A stretch of 64,000 nucleotides of DNA from positions 1 to 64,000 of the forward strand of contig QQVO01000065.1 in assembly GCA_003388505.1 (NCBI GenBank), written 5' to 3'. The translations under genes and the position numbers were made by a program. Below, in pieces: positions 62,457 to 64,000 of the stretch; position 1 is the first letter of the stretch; every line of letters starts with the position of its first letter. Below the pieces are notes generated by a model that was not told the origin of the DNA, did not search any database, and worked only from the letters and a program-made list of their open reading frames with translations. Source of the DNA: Planctomycetota bacterium. GTDB taxonomy: Bacteria > Planctomycetota > Planctomycetia > Planctomycetales > Planctomycetaceae.

Positions 62457-62897
62457 TCACGCCGGGCCGCTGTTCCGCAGGGAATTCTGCACTCCCTGTT
62501 CGGGCCGCATTTTCGCGTTCACCCGCCGCGCGAACCGGTCGATCTGGATCACTCGCAGTTTGTGCGTCCCCCGCGCGATCAGTTCCTGCTCATCGTGGGC
62601 GCGGATGCTGAATGACACGACGCTCCCGTCGACGTGGATCACCCGCGCCGTGCAGGTGACCTTGTGACCGATCGGCGTCGCCGCCAGATGTTCCACGTCA
62701 ATCTGCACGCCCACCGTGCTCTCGCCCGGTTCCAACAGCGGCAACATCGCCTCGCGGGCCGAATGTTCGATGAACCAGATCAACCACGGCGTACACAGCA
62801 CGGCCGGCATGCCTTCGCCCGCGAAATCGATCGCGTGTTCCTCCGCCGCCACGAACGACAACTCACCCTCATCGCCCACTCTTGGTTCCCTCAACAT
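62457..62897 (-). CDS. Hot-dog thioesterase, fluoroacetyl-CoA-thioesterase-like
   Basis: A 146-residue hot-dog protein. The catalytic pattern of FlK is visible: Thr in LCTPWLIWFIEHSA, Glu in the same helix (IEHSA), and His in DVEHLAATPIG, the three residues of the FlK triad. Also VGVQIDVEHL and FSIRAHDEQELIARGTHKLRVI (hot-dog strand and end). Members cleave small acyl-CoA thioesters. The substrate here is unknown and fluoroacetyl-CoA is unlikely in general. ATG 62897 is preferred over 62933. The upstream 308-nt gap to the next divergent gene (62898-63205) shows nothing supportable. Confidence 0.78.
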   Translation of the reverse strand: MLREPRVGDEGELSFVAAEEHAIDFAGEGMPAVLCTPWLIWFIEHSAREAMLPLLEPGESTVGVQIDVEHLAATPIGHKVTCTARVIHVDGSVVSFSIRAHDEQELIARGTHKLRVIQIDRFARRVNAKMRPEQGVQNSLRNSGPA

Positions 62898-63205
62898 GAC
62901 AAACAAGACTCCATACCAGACACCTCCCAACACGAGATCTCAACGATCCCGCCGCATCGAATCAACGATGACAGCACCGTCGATCCATTGCCCCCAAACA
63001 ATCGCTGACACAAGCACCGCCTTCAAGCCCGGAATCGCAGATAGCAGGGTCCGCTGTTCGAACCAAACCTGACGTATCGCGACCGACATCCATCAGGTTC
63101 CCCCCCGATTCGCAGTGAACACTCGCACGCGCTCGGCGTTTCATACAATGGAGGTGTCCGCGCACACCAAATGGGCCTGGGGAACAAATCAGGGGGAGAT
63201 CTCGA

Positions 63206-64000
63206 ATGCCGTTTCAGACACGATTCCTGGTCGCTTTCACCGTTGTCGCCACAGTCTTGTTCAGCACCGCCGGTCAGCAGCACGCGCTCGCACAGTTCGG
63301 CGACGACCTGGGGCTTGGAACTGTCAATGACGAACCCTGCGACCCGGTTCCCACCGCCGCCGAAGACGACGCCGAATCCCAGCCGGCCCTCGTCTATATC
63401 GACCCGGCCCAGTTCGTCCCCGAAGCACTGTCCCGTCCGATCGATCTCGACGTCACCGATGTCACGCTGGCCGAGGCCATGCAACGGGTCTCCGAGACGA
63501 CCGGACTCCCGGTACGGATCGACGAGGAGGAATTGCAGAATGAAGGAGTCAACGCCGACGAAGTAGTCAGCGACCGCGCCGAAAACGAACCGGCCTACCT
63601 GCTGCTCGACCGGATGCTGGAAAACGTCGGGGGCGTGGAACTGGCATGGTTCGTCGACCACGGCCTTCTCTACGTCACAACGAAGCTCGTCGCCGACGAC
63701 AAGATGGCAACGGTGACCCACAACGTCCGAGATCTCTTCGAGCGGCACATCTCCGGTGAACAGCTTGAGGAGGTCATCACGGGTATGACCGCCGGGCCGT
63801 GGTCCAAGCTCGATGGCGTGGGAGGCACGCTGGAGTTCTTTCGCGACATACTCGTCGTCCGGCAGTGCCACCGGATGCAGCGCGAAGTCGCCGCGATCCT
63901 GGAAGCGATTCGTCAGCCGGGGTGGGAGCGGCGGAGCGGCGAGCCTGCATCGCATGCAGAACTGGAACAGAAACTCAATGACACTGTCGCCGTTGAGTGG
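63206..64000 (+). CDS. Exported secretin-N-domain-like protein (partial, truncated by window end)
   Basis: An open frame of 265 codons to the window edge without a stop; the end is not in view. A signal peptide covers residues about 1-28 (MPFQTRFLVAFTVVATVLFSTAGQQHALAQ). Residues about 75-145 have a secretin-and-TonB-N-terminus-like module (VTLAEAMQRVSETTGLPVRIDEEEL, then LLLDRMLENVGGVELAWFVDHGLLYVTTK), followed by a second such region (NVRDLFERHISGEQLEEVITGMT, LEFFRDILVVRQCHRMQREVAAILEAIR). GGGGGAG precedes ATG 63206. It may be a full secretin or an accessory periplasmic protein. Confidence 0.7.
   Translation, partial: MPFQTRFLVAFTVVATVLFSTAGQQHALAQFGDDLGLGTVNDEPCDPVPTAAEDDAESQPALVYIDPAQFVPEALSRPIDLDVTDVTLAEAMQRVSETTGLPVRIDEEELQNEGVNADEVVSDRAENEPAYLLLDRMLENVGGVELAWFVDHGLLYVTTKLVADDKMATVTHNVRDLFERHISGEQLEEVITGMTAGPWSKLDGVGGTLEFFRDILVVRQCHRMQREVAAILEAIRQPGWERRSGEPASHAELEQKLNDTVAVEW

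Overview
The window is a high-GC chromosomal segment that looks like a planctomycete (order Planctomycetales, genus not assignable from sequence alone). The gene families point that way: two Tat-exported DUF1501 proteins, three active-type exported sulfatases plus one degenerate one, a leucine-rich-repeat/DUF1549/DUF1553 haem protein, a DUF1559 pseudopilin-like protein, a VCBS/ASPIC protein, a Uma2-family protein, a tandem Coa1-domain protein, exported sugar-phosphate-isomerase-like and amidohydrolase proteins, and a Rieske plus cytochrome b/dihaem cytochrome c fusion. There is no prophage, insertion sequence or CRISPR array. This is core and family-specific chromosome with many small intergenic repeats.

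Layout. 1-642: mosaic of two dispersed repeats and a possible promoter. 643-4109: ketosynthase, acyl carrier protein and a phytoene-desaturase-like flavoenzyme, a small lipid or polyketide-type cassette. 4164-8585: DUF1501, sulfatase, VCBS-repeat protein. 8634-14706: a same-strand catabolic-looking run (acetamidase/formamidase, dimethylformamidase-like protein, DapA-family aldolase, MFS transporter, amidohydrolase). 14799-16873: two-component system with overlapping genes. 17093-18812: DUF1559 protein and a small membrane-anchored protein. 18865-28636: a Tad/Flp-type pilus locus in two divergent halves. On the minus strand are a TPR lipoprotein, a Gly-rich lipoprotein, the secretin, a lipoprotein and TadG- and TadE-like proteins. 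On the plus strand are a polytopic membrane protein, an Flp-like pilin, a TadE and a small membrane protein. No motor ATPase or platform gene is present. 28823-34771: exported proteins of unknown role, a sulfatase-like lipoprotein whose active site is lost, and a Uma2 protein. 34781-39468: DUF1501 and the LRR/DUF1549/DUF1553 haem protein. 39901-44096: Coa1-tandem protein, exported amidohydrolase, ribF, nrnA-like. 44312-48503: Rieske protein, cytochrome b/c fusion, small protein, HemQ; that is, a quinol:cytochrome c complex beside haem synthesis. 48569-57317: isomerase-like protein, DUF58, sulfatase, class IV aminotransferase, tRNA-Ala, beta-propeller protein, sulfatase. 57683-61860: acetolactate synthase, membrane protein, GmhB-like phosphatase, MoxR-like ATPase. 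The end carries tRNA-Gly, a FlK-type thioesterase and a secretin-N-domain-like exported protein cut by the window edge.

The most unusual layer is intergenic. At least eight repeat families recur in the non-coding gaps. One of them (three copies, about 110-125 nt: 18251-18364, 39541-39664 reversed, 44896-45005) always lies just upstream of a gene and in the orientation of that gene, as a mobile or conserved cis-regulatory leader would. Other points of note are a 9-bp inverted repeat in the middle of the divergent pilus promoter region, palindromic TTCGGCCGAA-type sites upstream of acetolactate synthase, a 13-bp GC-rich hairpin in a gene-free divergent gap, and the sulfatase homologue that has lost its catalytic cysteine and metal ligands.

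All functions are family assignments made by reading the translated sequence. No database search was run.
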